DNA of 64,000 nt, taken from assembly GCF_029076445.1 (NCBI RefSeq), contig NZ_JARESG010000006.1, forward strand, positions 149,943 to 213,942, written 5' to 3'. Below, in pieces: positions 33,671 to 40,719 of the stretch. Source of the DNA: Pseudarthrobacter naphthalenicus (lineage in GTDB: Bacteria; Actinomycetota; Actinomycetes; Actinomycetales; Micrococcaceae). Both the position numbers and the translations under genes were made by a program. Below the pieces are notes generated by a model. It was not told where the DNA came from. It saw only the letters and a program-made list of their open reading frames with translations, and made no database searches. Numbering within the stretch: position 1 is the first letter of the stretch; every line of letters begins with the position of its first letter.

Positions 33671-34171
33671 TTGGGCTTCTCCCGTGGAGGTCATTTGCTT
33701 GCGACTTGTAGCTGCCCCGCTCTGGGCAGGCCTTCAATTTTACGCGAATCTTGATGCGTTCCAGAGTTTGATCCCGTATGATCGCAGGTTTCAGGCCGTT
33801 TTGAGTGGCCGTTGGAAGGTTTCTTTTCCTCCGTTTTGCCGCGCCATCATTGGGATCCCGGGGGATAGGGACAGCCGTTACCGAATCTTTTTCTCTCAGC
33901 CCTCGTTTTCACGGTTATTTCGTCCCGATCCGGCGCCGAAAGTGATGGCCGCCACGGCTTGCTGCGAAGTGTCCGGGCGCGGCCGCGAGGTCAAATTCAG
34001 CGGTCCCGGCGCCGGCTTCGGGGGTTCACAACCACGGCTCGGACTGCCTATTGTTGTGCCATGGGAACACTGATTTTTGAGTAGGCGGACGCGTGCGGCC
34101 TGGTGCGCCCGGCCCCGTCCCCGCTGATCTCGTCAGAGACACGCAGACCCTCCTCAGAAAGGTTCCAACCA
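33671..34171. other. Intergenic region without a recognisable gene
   Basis: These 501 bases are relatively A+T-rich for this genome and contain no convincing frame. On the minus strand TAAAAT (33737-33742), 67 bases ahead of the transporter start, could be a -10 element. The right half should hold the promoter of the small gene at 34172. Nothing else was seen. Confidence 0.5.
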
Positions 34172-34384
34172 ATGACCGACAAAAAAACCTCCGACCCGTC
34201 CCAGGATTCGCCTGAGAACCCCGATGCCAAGGGGATACGTGCCGGGCTGACCGAGGCCCAGCGGGCAATGCTCGCCAGCAAGTCCCGCGGCGGTGATTCC
34301 GGTTTGCAGAGTGTGGGCAAGAGTCATAAACCTACGCATGCCAGCGGCAAGCAGGGCCCGGCCGAGAAGAAGGTCCGCTGGTAG
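34172..34384 (+). CDS. Small hydrophilic hypothetical protein (70 aa)
   Basis: A charged, low-complexity product starts MTDKKTSDPSQDSPENPDAK, with a short helix (LTEAQRAMLASKSRGG, about 26-41) and a basic end. It is similar in style to short actinobacterial DUF5302-type proteins, but I cannot assign it with certainty. AAAGGTT precedes the ATG at 34172. No neighbours indicate a role. Confidence 0.6.
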   Translation: MTDKKTSDPSQDSPENPDAKGIRAGLTEAQRAMLASKSRGGDSGLQSVGKSHKPTHASGKQGPAEKKVRW

Positions 34385-34404
34385 CACTTCAGGTTGCTGG
34401 CGCG

Positions 34405-34440
34405 TCATCTGTGTGGAAACGCGCTTCATCTGTGTGGAAA
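34405..34440. repeat. Tandem direct repeat in front of a small gene
   Basis: TCATCTGTGTGGAAA occurs at 34405-34419 and again at 34426-34440 (period 21), each preceded by CGCG. It ends 10 bases before the ATG at 34451 and runs into the GGAAGG ribosome site. Confidence 0.8.
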
Positions 34441-34450
34441 GGAAGGAAAA

Positions 34451-34711
34451 ATGGCGAAGCAAAATCCAGGAGCAAGGATCGAACCTGAGGTGGCGGATCA
34501 CCTCGCCGCAGCCATGCACCAGCAGTCCATGCCCGGGCCGGCCACCATTGCCGTGACCAAGGCCATGACCGGCGAACAGCATTGGCCGGACGGAAACGGC
34601 AAGCACCGGCATCCCAAGGAACGGGGTGCAGGCCACAGCCAGGTGGGCAATGAAGCGGCCGTCACTGCTGTGCACCGCACCGGACGCCCGCAACTGCCGC
34701 ACTCCTCCTGA
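34451..34711 (+). CDS. Small hypothetical protein (86 aa)
   Basis: The hydrophilic product begins MAKQNPGARIEPEVADHLAA, rich in His, Pro and Gly (HWPDGNGKHRHPKERG near 45-60), without membrane segment or known motif. GGAAGGAAAA lies directly in front of the ATG, giving good translational support. A 15-base direct repeat lies just upstream. Function unknown. Confidence 0.6.
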   Translation: MAKQNPGARIEPEVADHLAAAMHQQSMPGPATIAVTKAMTGEQHWPDGNGKHRHPKERGAGHSQVGNEAAVTAVHRTGRPQLPHSS

Positions 34712-34768
34712 CAGACGGCTGACCCTGAGACGCGGCTGCCCGGCGGATCATGCACCGCTTGGAACAAC

Positions 34769-34807
34769 ACGGCCTGGCGACTACCCATAAGGGATTCGCC
34801 GGGCCGT
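34769..34807. terminator. Hairpin between small gene and ligD
   Basis: ACGGCCTGGCGA (34769-34780) pairs with TCGCCGGGCCGT (34796-34807), with one G-T. It lies between converging genes, 28 bases past the ligD stop. Confidence 0.65.
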
Positions 34808-34834
34808 TGCCGTGTCCCCGGGAGGCCCGCGCGG

Positions 34835-37372
34835 CTAGCTTTCCGCCACCACGTCCTCGGCATCTTTATCCAGCCGCCACCCCCGCCATACCGGGTGCCG
34901 GAGCTTTCCACTGCCCGTCCACTCGCCGAACGTCACCTCCCCCACCAGCCGGGGCGTGACCCAGCGGGCGTCGGCGGCATCCTCCCGCGGCACGTCCTCG
35001 AACGGTGGGGTCTTGCGGGCGAGCTTGTCCACTTTCTGCCGGAGCTCCGCCAGCTCCCGGGTACTGAATCCGCTGCCCACACGGCCTACGTACCGCAGTT
35101 TGCCGGCGTCGGGAATGCCCACCAGCAGCGAGCCCACCGAACCCTGGCGGCCGCCCTTGCCCGGCCGCCAGCCGCCCACAACCACCTCCTGGGTCTGTTC
35201 GAGCTTGATCTTGATCCAGGTCCGCGTGCGCTGTCCGCTGACGTACCTGCTGTCGGTGCGCTTGGCCATCACGCCTTCGAGTCCCAGTTCCCGCGCGCTT
35301 TCGAGGATGTGCTCAATTTTTTCGTCCAGGACCGGCGACAGTTCCACGGGGCAGTCGGACGGACGGTAGAACTGCTCAAGACGTTCCCGTCGCTTGGCGA
35401 ACGGGAGCCGGCGAAGGTCCTGGCCGGCGTCGGCCAGCAGGTCAAACAGCATGAGCCGGACCGGAATGGCGGCGCGTGCCTTGGCCACGTCACCGGGCCG
35501 CGTCAGTTTCATGCGGCCCTGGAGGACGCCAAAGTCCGGTTTTCCGGAAGGCCCGACGGCGAAGATCTCACCATCGGCGATGAACGGACCCTCCGGCCAG
35601 CAGGACCGTTCCGTCAGCTCCGGGTAGGTTCCGGTGACGTCGTTCCCGTTCCGGCTGATGATGCGGACCCTCGCGTCGTCCGCAACGACCAGGGCACGTA
35701 CGCCGTCCCATTTCAGCTCGAATTTCCAGTCGCTGCCCTGCAGGTCGGCAGCGGTCCCGGCTGTGGCCATCATGGGGCTGAAGTCCTCGGCGCGCAGGGG
35801 AGGAGCCGGGGTTTTGGCCGCCGGTTCCTGCTCGGCCTTCCCTCCTGACGCGGCGGCGTCCGCTGCTACCTCGTCCCCCTCAGCCGCGTCCCCGTCAGGC
35901 GCGTCCGCGTCAGGCCCATCCCCGGCATGAGTTCTTCGTGGATGAAAGGTGTGATGGTCTTTGTCCATGAGGTGGATCAGCCACTGCCCCTCAGCATCCG
36001 GTCCGCGGCCCCGGCCGGTGTGGATCAGGGCGAACTTTTTGGTCCCGCCCAGGCCGCCGCCCTCCGAACCGGTGAGCGTGGCGATCACTTCCCTGCCGTT
36101 GATCCATTTCTCCAGCTCGTAGGTGCCGTGATCCCAGATGGTGACTTGGCCGGCGCCGTACTGGCCCTTCGGGATGGTGCCTTCGAAGGTGGCATAGTCC
36201 AGGGGATGGTCCTCGGTCTGCACCGCCAAATGGTTCTTGCCGCCCGATTCGGGGACGCCTTTCGGCAGCGCCCACGAGACCAGCACCCCCTCGTGCTCGA
36301 GCCGGAAGTCGAAGTGCAGCCGGCTGGCGTGGTGCTCCTGAATCACAAACGTGTTCCCGCCTCCCGGCGCCCCGGAGAAGGGCTCGGGCGTCGCATCAGG
36401 ATCCCGCATTGAGCGGTAACGCTCCAGGCGCTGGTGCGCGCCGCCGTCGTGCGTTACCTGTTCGGTGCCGCCCGGATGCCCGCCACCATGCTCGACGGCG
36501 GCGAAAGGGTCCTTGCCTTCCTTCACCCTGCGCATCACGGCCTGGTAGTCGAGCTGCCTGAGGTTGGGGGAGCTGATTTCCCGCCAGGTCCGCGGCGCCG
36601 CCACCATGGGAGTGGGCCTGCCGCGGAGCGAGTAGGGCACGATGGTGGTTTTGGCCGCATTGTTCTGGCTCCAGTCCACCAGGACCTTCCCCGTGCGCAG
36701 GGTTTTTTTCATGTCGCTGACGGCCAGATCGGGGTGGTCCGCCTCGAGGGCCCGGGCCAGTTCGCGGGCGAACGCGGAAATCTGGTCCGAGGTCTGGGAA
36801 CCGTCCAGGCCGGCATAAAGATGGATGCCCTTGCTGCCGCTCGTCACGGGAACCGTCTCCAGCCCCACGTCCTGCAGGATGGTGCGGGCCAGGAGCGCCA
36901 CTTCCACGCACTCGGCCAGGCCAGCGCCCTCGCCGGGGTCCAGGTCCAGCACCAGCCGGTCCGGGTTCAGCTGGTTGCCGTGCGAATCCACCTGCCATTG
37001 GGGCACATGGATTTCCAGCGAGTTGATCTGGCCAAACCACGTGAGGGTGGCCGGGTCGTTCACCAGGGGATAGTAAATGGTCCGGTCCTTGTGCGTGATG
37101 GCGGCACGGGGGAGCCAGCCCGGGGCCGAATCCTCAAGGTTCTTCTGAAAAAACACTTCGCCCGGCTCCGCCGCAGTACCCACGCCGTTGACCCAGCGCT
37201 TGCGCGTGGCGGGCCGGTTGGCCGCAGCCGGGATCAGGACAGGGGCCACCGCGGCGTAGTACGCCAGGACGTCCGCCTTGGTGGTGCCCGTCTCCGGGTA
37301 GATGATTTTGTCCAGGTTGGTGAGGGTCAGTTCCCGCCCGGCAACCCGGACACGTTCCTTAGCTCCGGCCAC
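34835..37372 (-). CDS. ligD: Multifunctional ATP-dependent DNA ligase LigD
   Basis: This is the end-processing ligase of bacterial non-homologous end joining. The 845 residues hold three domains in the mycobacterial order. The polymerase/primase domain (about 1-290) has LDLDPG and SGSKGIHLY. The 3'-phosphoesterase (about 340-480) has HHASRLHFDFRLEHEGVLVSW and EGTIPKGQYGAG. The ligase domain (about 540-840) has active-site Lys in FELKWDGVRAL. An acidic Asp/Ala-rich linker (about 490-530) precedes the ligase domain. The start is 40 bases from the divergent ku gene, so both are likely controlled together. Confidence 0.97.
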   Translation of the reverse strand: MAGAKERVRVAGRELTLTNLDKIIYPETGTTKADVLAYYAAVAPVLIPAAANRPATRKRWVNGVGTAAEPGEVFFQKNLEDSAPGWLPRAAITHKDRTIYYPLVNDPATLTWFGQINSLEIHVPQWQVDSHGNQLNPDRLVLDLDPGEGAGLAECVEVALLARTILQDVGLETVPVTSGSKGIHLYAGLDGSQTSDQISAFARELARALEADHPDLAVSDMKKTLRTGKVLVDWSQNNAAKTTIVPYSLRGRPTPMVAAPRTWREISSPNLRQLDYQAVMRRVKEGKDPFAAVEHGGGHPGGTEQVTHDGGAHQRLERYRSMRDPDATPEPFSGAPGGGNTFVIQEHHASRLHFDFRLEHEGVLVSWALPKGVPESGGKNHLAVQTEDHPLDYATFEGTIPKGQYGAGQVTIWDHGTYELEKWINGREVIATLTGSEGGGLGGTKKFALIHTGRGRGPDAEGQWLIHLMDKDHHTFHPRRTHAGDGPDADAPDGDAAEGDEVAADAAASGGKAEQEPAAKTPAPPLRAEDFSPMMATAGTAADLQGSDWKFELKWDGVRALVVADDARVRIISRNGNDVTGTYPELTERSCWPEGPFIADGEIFAVGPSGKPDFGVLQGRMKLTRPGDVAKARAAIPVRLMLFDLLADAGQDLRRLPFAKRRERLEQFYRPSDCPVELSPVLDEKIEHILESARELGLEGVMAKRTDSRYVSGQRTRTWIKIKLEQTQEVVVGGWRPGKGGRQGSVGSLLVGIPDAGKLRYVGRVGSGFSTRELAELRQKVDKLARKTPPFEDVPREDAADARWVTPRLVGEVTFGEWTGSGKLRHPVWRGWRLDKDAEDVVAES

Positions 37373-37412
37373 GGGTCTTCACCTCCGGCCTGCGGTGATG
37401 TTCACTTGAGGA

Positions 37413-38495
37413 ATGAGAGCCATCTGGAAAGGTGCCATCGCGTTCGGCCTGGTCAACGTGCCCGTGAAGGTCTACAGCGCCACCGAGGATCATGACATCA
37501 GTCTCCACCAGGTCCACAATGCCGACGGCGGCAGGATCCGCTACCAGCGCCGGTGTGAGGTCTGCAGCAAGATCATCGACTACTCGGACATCGAGAAGGC
37601 GTATGAGGAGGACGGCCGCACCGTGGTGCTGTCCAAGGAGGAGCTCAAGTCCATTCCGGCGGAGAACAGCCACGAGATCGAGGTTGTCCAGTTCGTGCCG
37701 TCCGAGCAGCTGGAACCCATGATGTTCGAGAAAAGCTACTACCTGGAGCCGGACTCCAAATCGCCCAAAGCATACGTCCTGCTGCGCCGGGCCCTGGAGG
37801 ACACGGACCGGGTGGCTATCGTCCAGTTCGCCCTGCGCGAGAAGACCCGCCTTGGAGCGCTGCGCATCAAGGACGAGGTGCTGGTGCTGCAGTCCCTGCT
37901 GTGGCCTGATGAAGTCCGGGAGGCCAGCTTCCCTGCCTTGGATGAGTCCGTCCGGATCTCTGCCCAGGAGCGGGAAATGTCCGCGGCGCTGGTGGAGTCC
38001 ATGGCCGCTGACTTCGAACCGGACCAGTTCACCGATGACTATCAGGTGCAGCTCCGGAAGCTCATCGAGGCCAAGCTGGAGAAGGGCGATGCGCTCAATA
38101 CCGACGAAACCTTCGGTGCGGAAGCGGGCGAAGGCGGCAAGGGCGAGGTCATCGACCTGATGGAGGCGCTGAAGCGCAGCCTCGACCGGAAGCGTGGCGG
38201 TGCGTCCGCCGCGGCATCCGGGTCTGATGGGTCCGGGTCTGATGAGTCGGGGGCGGACGACGCCGATACTGAAGAAAGTGCCGAAGGTTCCGCCGCGAAG
38301 GCTCCCGCCAGGCGCACCGCAAAGTCCGCCGGGGCCAAGACTGGCGCGGCCGCCAAGGCTCCTGCCGCCAAATCCACCACCGCCAAATCCACCACCGCGA
38401 AGTCGACCGGCGCCGCTAAGCCGGCAGCGGCGAAGTCCACGGCTTCGAAACCTGCGGCGAAGACGGCCGCAACGCGGTCCAGAAAGGGTGCCTGA
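37413..38495 (+). CDS. ku: Ku DNA end-binding protein with long C-terminal tail
   Basis: The Ku homodimer holds double-strand break ends and recruits LigD. The core (about 1-255) shows MRAIWKGAIAFGLVNVPVK, KEELKSIPAENSHEIEVVQF and the minimal LigD-contact region. Beyond about 265 there is an unusual tail of about 95 residues, first acidic (Ser/Asp/Glu) and then Lys/Ala/Thr-rich with repeated AKST units. Lys-rich tails on bacterial Ku are known to bind DNA and modulate end joining. It is divergent from ligD with 40 bases between, which must contain both promoters. Confidence 0.97.
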   Translation: MRAIWKGAIAFGLVNVPVKVYSATEDHDISLHQVHNADGGRIRYQRRCEVCSKIIDYSDIEKAYEEDGRTVVLSKEELKSIPAENSHEIEVVQFVPSEQLEPMMFEKSYYLEPDSKSPKAYVLLRRALEDTDRVAIVQFALREKTRLGALRIKDEVLVLQSLLWPDEVREASFPALDESVRISAQEREMSAALVESMAADFEPDQFTDDYQVQLRKLIEAKLEKGDALNTDETFGAEAGEGGKGEVIDLMEALKRSLDRKRGGASAAASGSDGSGSDESGADDADTEESAEGSAAKAPARRTAKSAGAKTGAAAKAPAAKSTTAKSTTAKSTGAAKPAAAKSTASKPAAKTAATRSRKGA

Positions 38496-38561
38496 GGCGC
38501 TTTCCGGACGGGCATTCGGTAACAGCGCGGGCTGGACGGTGGGAGGTACGATGGCCGCCGC

Positions 38562-38654
38562 CTAGGATTTCCGCAGGGTGGGGATGAGTTCGCGCTTCTT
38601 CTTGGCCGAGTAGCCGGGAAGTCCAATTGCATTGGCGTCGGCTTTGAGCGGCAT
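38562..38654 (-). CDS. Unannotated small ORF, 30 residues
   Basis: On the minus strand a 30-codon frame starts at ATG 38654 and stops at TAG (38562-38564). A perfect GGAGG lies 6 bases upstream of the ATG, an unusually strong ribosome site here. The peptide begins MPLKADANAIGLPGYSAKKK and ends in a basic, Leu-containing tail. It is tail-to-tail with ku. No homologue is recognised; coding is inferred from the ribosome site and the frame. Confidence 0.5.
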   Translation of the reverse strand: MPLKADANAIGLPGYSAKKKRELIPTLRKS

Positions 38655-38931
38655 GTCATCCTCCTTCAAAAGTTGCGGGAGGCCGGAAGGCTTGGCCGCC
38701 CGGTTCAGCCGCAGGGGAGCGGGCCGTGGGAGCCTTGAACCTGTAGCCGTTTACCCCTCTGCTGGTGAGGTTTCCACGCTAATTCCGGCGGCGGGCAAAA
38801 ACAAGGAAGCGCTAAGTTTGCTTGCTTTCGCGATGTGCTGCCTCCACAATGGGTCGCATCGCAGCCTCCACTGTGCCAACAGCGTGCTGTCACTCACAAC
38901 CTGTCAAGGGAGACGGAGAGGGGCACCGAAA

Positions 38932-39780
38932 ATGACTGACAAAACGGCCGTGGACGAAGCCGACCGGGAACTGAAGCAAAAGCATCGCGCCATGTGGGCC
39001 TCCGGGGATTACCCCGCCCTGGCCAGCGAGCTCGTCAACGATCTTGGGGCTATCCTGGTTGAGGCCGCCGGCATCAGACCCAAACAACGAGTACTCGATG
39101 TCGCTGCCGGCGCCGGCAACGCGGCCATTCCCGCAGCCATGATGGGGGCAACGGTCATTGCCAGCGATCTGACCCCGGAACTGTTCGAGGCCGGGAGGCA
39201 CCAGGCAGCCGATCGTGGCGTTGAGCTGGAATGGGTGGAAGCGGACGCGGAGGCCCTGCCGTTCCCGGACAACGAATTCGACGTCGTCACGTCCTGCCTG
39301 GGCGTGATGTTTGCGCCGCACCACCAGGCGGGCGCCGATGAAATTGTTCGCGTTTGCAAACCCGGCGGCACCATCGGCCTGCTCCATTGGACGCCCGAAG
39401 GTTTCATCGGCAAGATGTTCGCAGCGATGAAGCCCTTCGCGCCGCCGCCTCAGCCCGGGGCGCAGCCGCCACCGCTGTGGGGCAGCGAAGACCATGTGCG
39501 GGAGCTCTTTGGCGATCGGATCACGGACATCCACGCCGAGAAGCGGACCCTTACCGTTCACAGCTTCCACCAACCGGGGGATTTCCTGCGGTACTTCAAG
39601 TCCCACTACGGCCCCACCATCGCGGTCTACAAATTCCTCGGCGAGGACCAGGAGAAATCCCAAGCCCTGGACGCGGCCCTCACGGAGCTTGCCGATTCGT
39701 TCGGCGATGCCCACGGCGACGCCGCATGGCAGATGGAATGGGAATACCTGCTGCTCACCGCCAAAAAGGCCCGGGCATGA
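38932..39780 (+). CDS. Class I SAM-dependent methyltransferase (ubiE/Methyltransf_11 type)
   Basis: The 282-residue enzyme has a helical lead-in (1-55), the SAM motif VLDVAAGAGNAAIPAA (about 57-72), the acidic strand end ASDLTPELFEAGR, ADAEALPFPDNEFDVVTSCL (about 104-124) and a C-terminal cap. It is a small-molecule methyltransferase of unknown substrate. I chose ATG 38932 with GGAGAGG upstream. Its stop overlaps the next start (ATGA), so it is translated with an SRPBCC protein. Confidence 0.9.
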   Translation: MTDKTAVDEADRELKQKHRAMWASGDYPALASELVNDLGAILVEAAGIRPKQRVLDVAAGAGNAAIPAAMMGATVIASDLTPELFEAGRHQAADRGVELEWVEADAEALPFPDNEFDVVTSCLGVMFAPHHQAGADEIVRVCKPGGTIGLLHWTPEGFIGKMFAAMKPFAPPPQPGAQPPPLWGSEDHVRELFGDRITDIHAEKRTLTVHSFHQPGDFLRYFKSHYGPTIAVYKFLGEDQEKSQALDAALTELADSFGDAHGDAAWQMEWEYLLLTAKKARA

Positions 39781-40205
39781 CGGGGCACGTGGCCACGGCC
39801 GCCATTACCATCGACGCGCCTGCCAGCCGCGTCTGGGACGTCATGACGGACCCGGCGGCCGTGAAGGAGTTCATGTTCGGGGCCCGGCTGGTCACCGACT
39901 GGACCGTTGGCGGGCCCATCCTGTGGCGCGGCGAGTGGGAAGGGAAGCCGTACGAAGACAAGGGAACCATTCTGGAGATAAAGCCAGGCAGGAAGCTGGT
40001 CCACACGCATTTCAGCGCGCTCAGCGGGGGTGAGGACCAACCGGAAAACTACCACACCCTGACCTGGACCCTTGATGAGAAGGATGGGAGAACCAGGCTC
40101 ACGCTCGCCCAGGACAACAACCCCAGCGAAGAGGCGGCCGAGCACTCCAAAGGCATGTGGGACATGCTCGTTGCGGACGTCAAGAAGATCGCCGAGCGCC
40201 CCTGA
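39777..40205 (+). CDS. SRPBCC (START/AHSA1-like) domain protein
   Basis: The 142-residue protein has a helix-grip fold pattern: ITIDAPASRVWDVMTDPAAVKEF at the N-terminus, WTVGGPILWRGEW, KLVHTHFS, then a C-terminal helix (KGMWDMLVADVKKIAE). Such proteins bind hydrophobic ligands. It overlaps the methyltransferase by four bases, suggesting that it binds the substrate or product of that enzyme (inference). Confidence 0.87.
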   Translation: MTGHVATAAITIDAPASRVWDVMTDPAAVKEFMFGARLVTDWTVGGPILWRGEWEGKPYEDKGTILEIKPGRKLVHTHFSALSGGEDQPENYHTLTWTLDEKDGRTRLTLAQDNNPSEEAAEHSKGMWDMLVADVKKIAERP

Positions 40206-40214
40206 CCCAACTAG

Positions 40215-40262
40215 GTAGCGCTATGTGTCGTTTTGGACGCCCAAAACGACACATAGCGCTAC
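40215..40262. repeat. Perfect 22-bp inverted repeat, REP-like or terminator
   Basis: Bases 40215-40236 pair without mismatch with 40241-40262 over the loop ACGC. The stem begins GTAGCGCTATGTGTCG. It lies 10 bases after the SRPBCC stop, in a convergent intergenic region that has a separate second hairpin. The stem contains a T/A run (GTTTTGG/CCAAAAC), so it could terminate in both directions. Confidence 0.75.
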
Positions 40263-40283
40263 TCACTTGGGCGGGCGGGGATT

Positions 40284-40350
40284 AAAGCGGGCGGCCGCCG
40301 TCGTAGTCTCCCCGCGCAGGAGAGACGTACGACGGCGGCCGCCCGGCTTT
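40284..40350 (-). terminator. Terminator of the fructose PTS operon
   Basis: Bases 40284-40305 pair with 40328-40350 with a single bulge; the stem contains GCGGCCGCCGTCGT. On the minus strand it lies 23 bases beyond the ptsH stop and ends in CTTTAAT. Confidence 0.8.
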
Positions 40351-40372
40351 GGTGCCTCAGCGGGGGTAGGCG

Positions 40373-40651
40373 CTACTCGGCGTCGTGATCCGTTTCCAGG
40401 ATCTGGACCAGACGCTCCAGGGCATCGTCCGCGCCGGTGCCTTCAGCGCGGAGCACCACAACGTCGCCGTGGGATGCACCCAGGCTCATCAGGGACAGGA
40501 TGCTGGCCGCGTCCATGGCCTCATCGGCCGGCTCGCCTTCGCGGGCAATGGTGATGTCCAGGTCGAACTCGCCGGCTGCTTCGGCAAAGATGGCGGCAGG
40601 GCGGGCGTGCAGGCCCACGCGGCTGGCGACGGTTGCGGTACGTTCTGGCAT
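40373..40651 (-). CDS. ptsH: HPr phosphocarrier protein
   Basis: The 92-residue PTS phosphocarrier has the active-site His15 in VGLHARPAA and a Ser-containing region SILSLMSLGASHGD. It passes phosphate from enzyme I to the fructose EIIA. I chose ATG 40651 with GGAG 8 bases upstream. It is the last gene of the regulator-fruK-fruA-ptsH operon; ptsI is not in the window. Confidence 0.95.
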   Translation of the reverse strand: MPERTATVASRVGLHARPAAIFAEAAGEFDLDITIAREGEPADEAMDAASILSLMSLGASHGDVVVLRAEGTGADDALERLVQILETDHDAE

Positions 40652-40719
40652 TGTTGCTCCTTTTATCATTCGGCGCCTGTTCGTTCAGCGCCCGGAAAAT
40701 CGTTGGTGGTACGGCCGGG

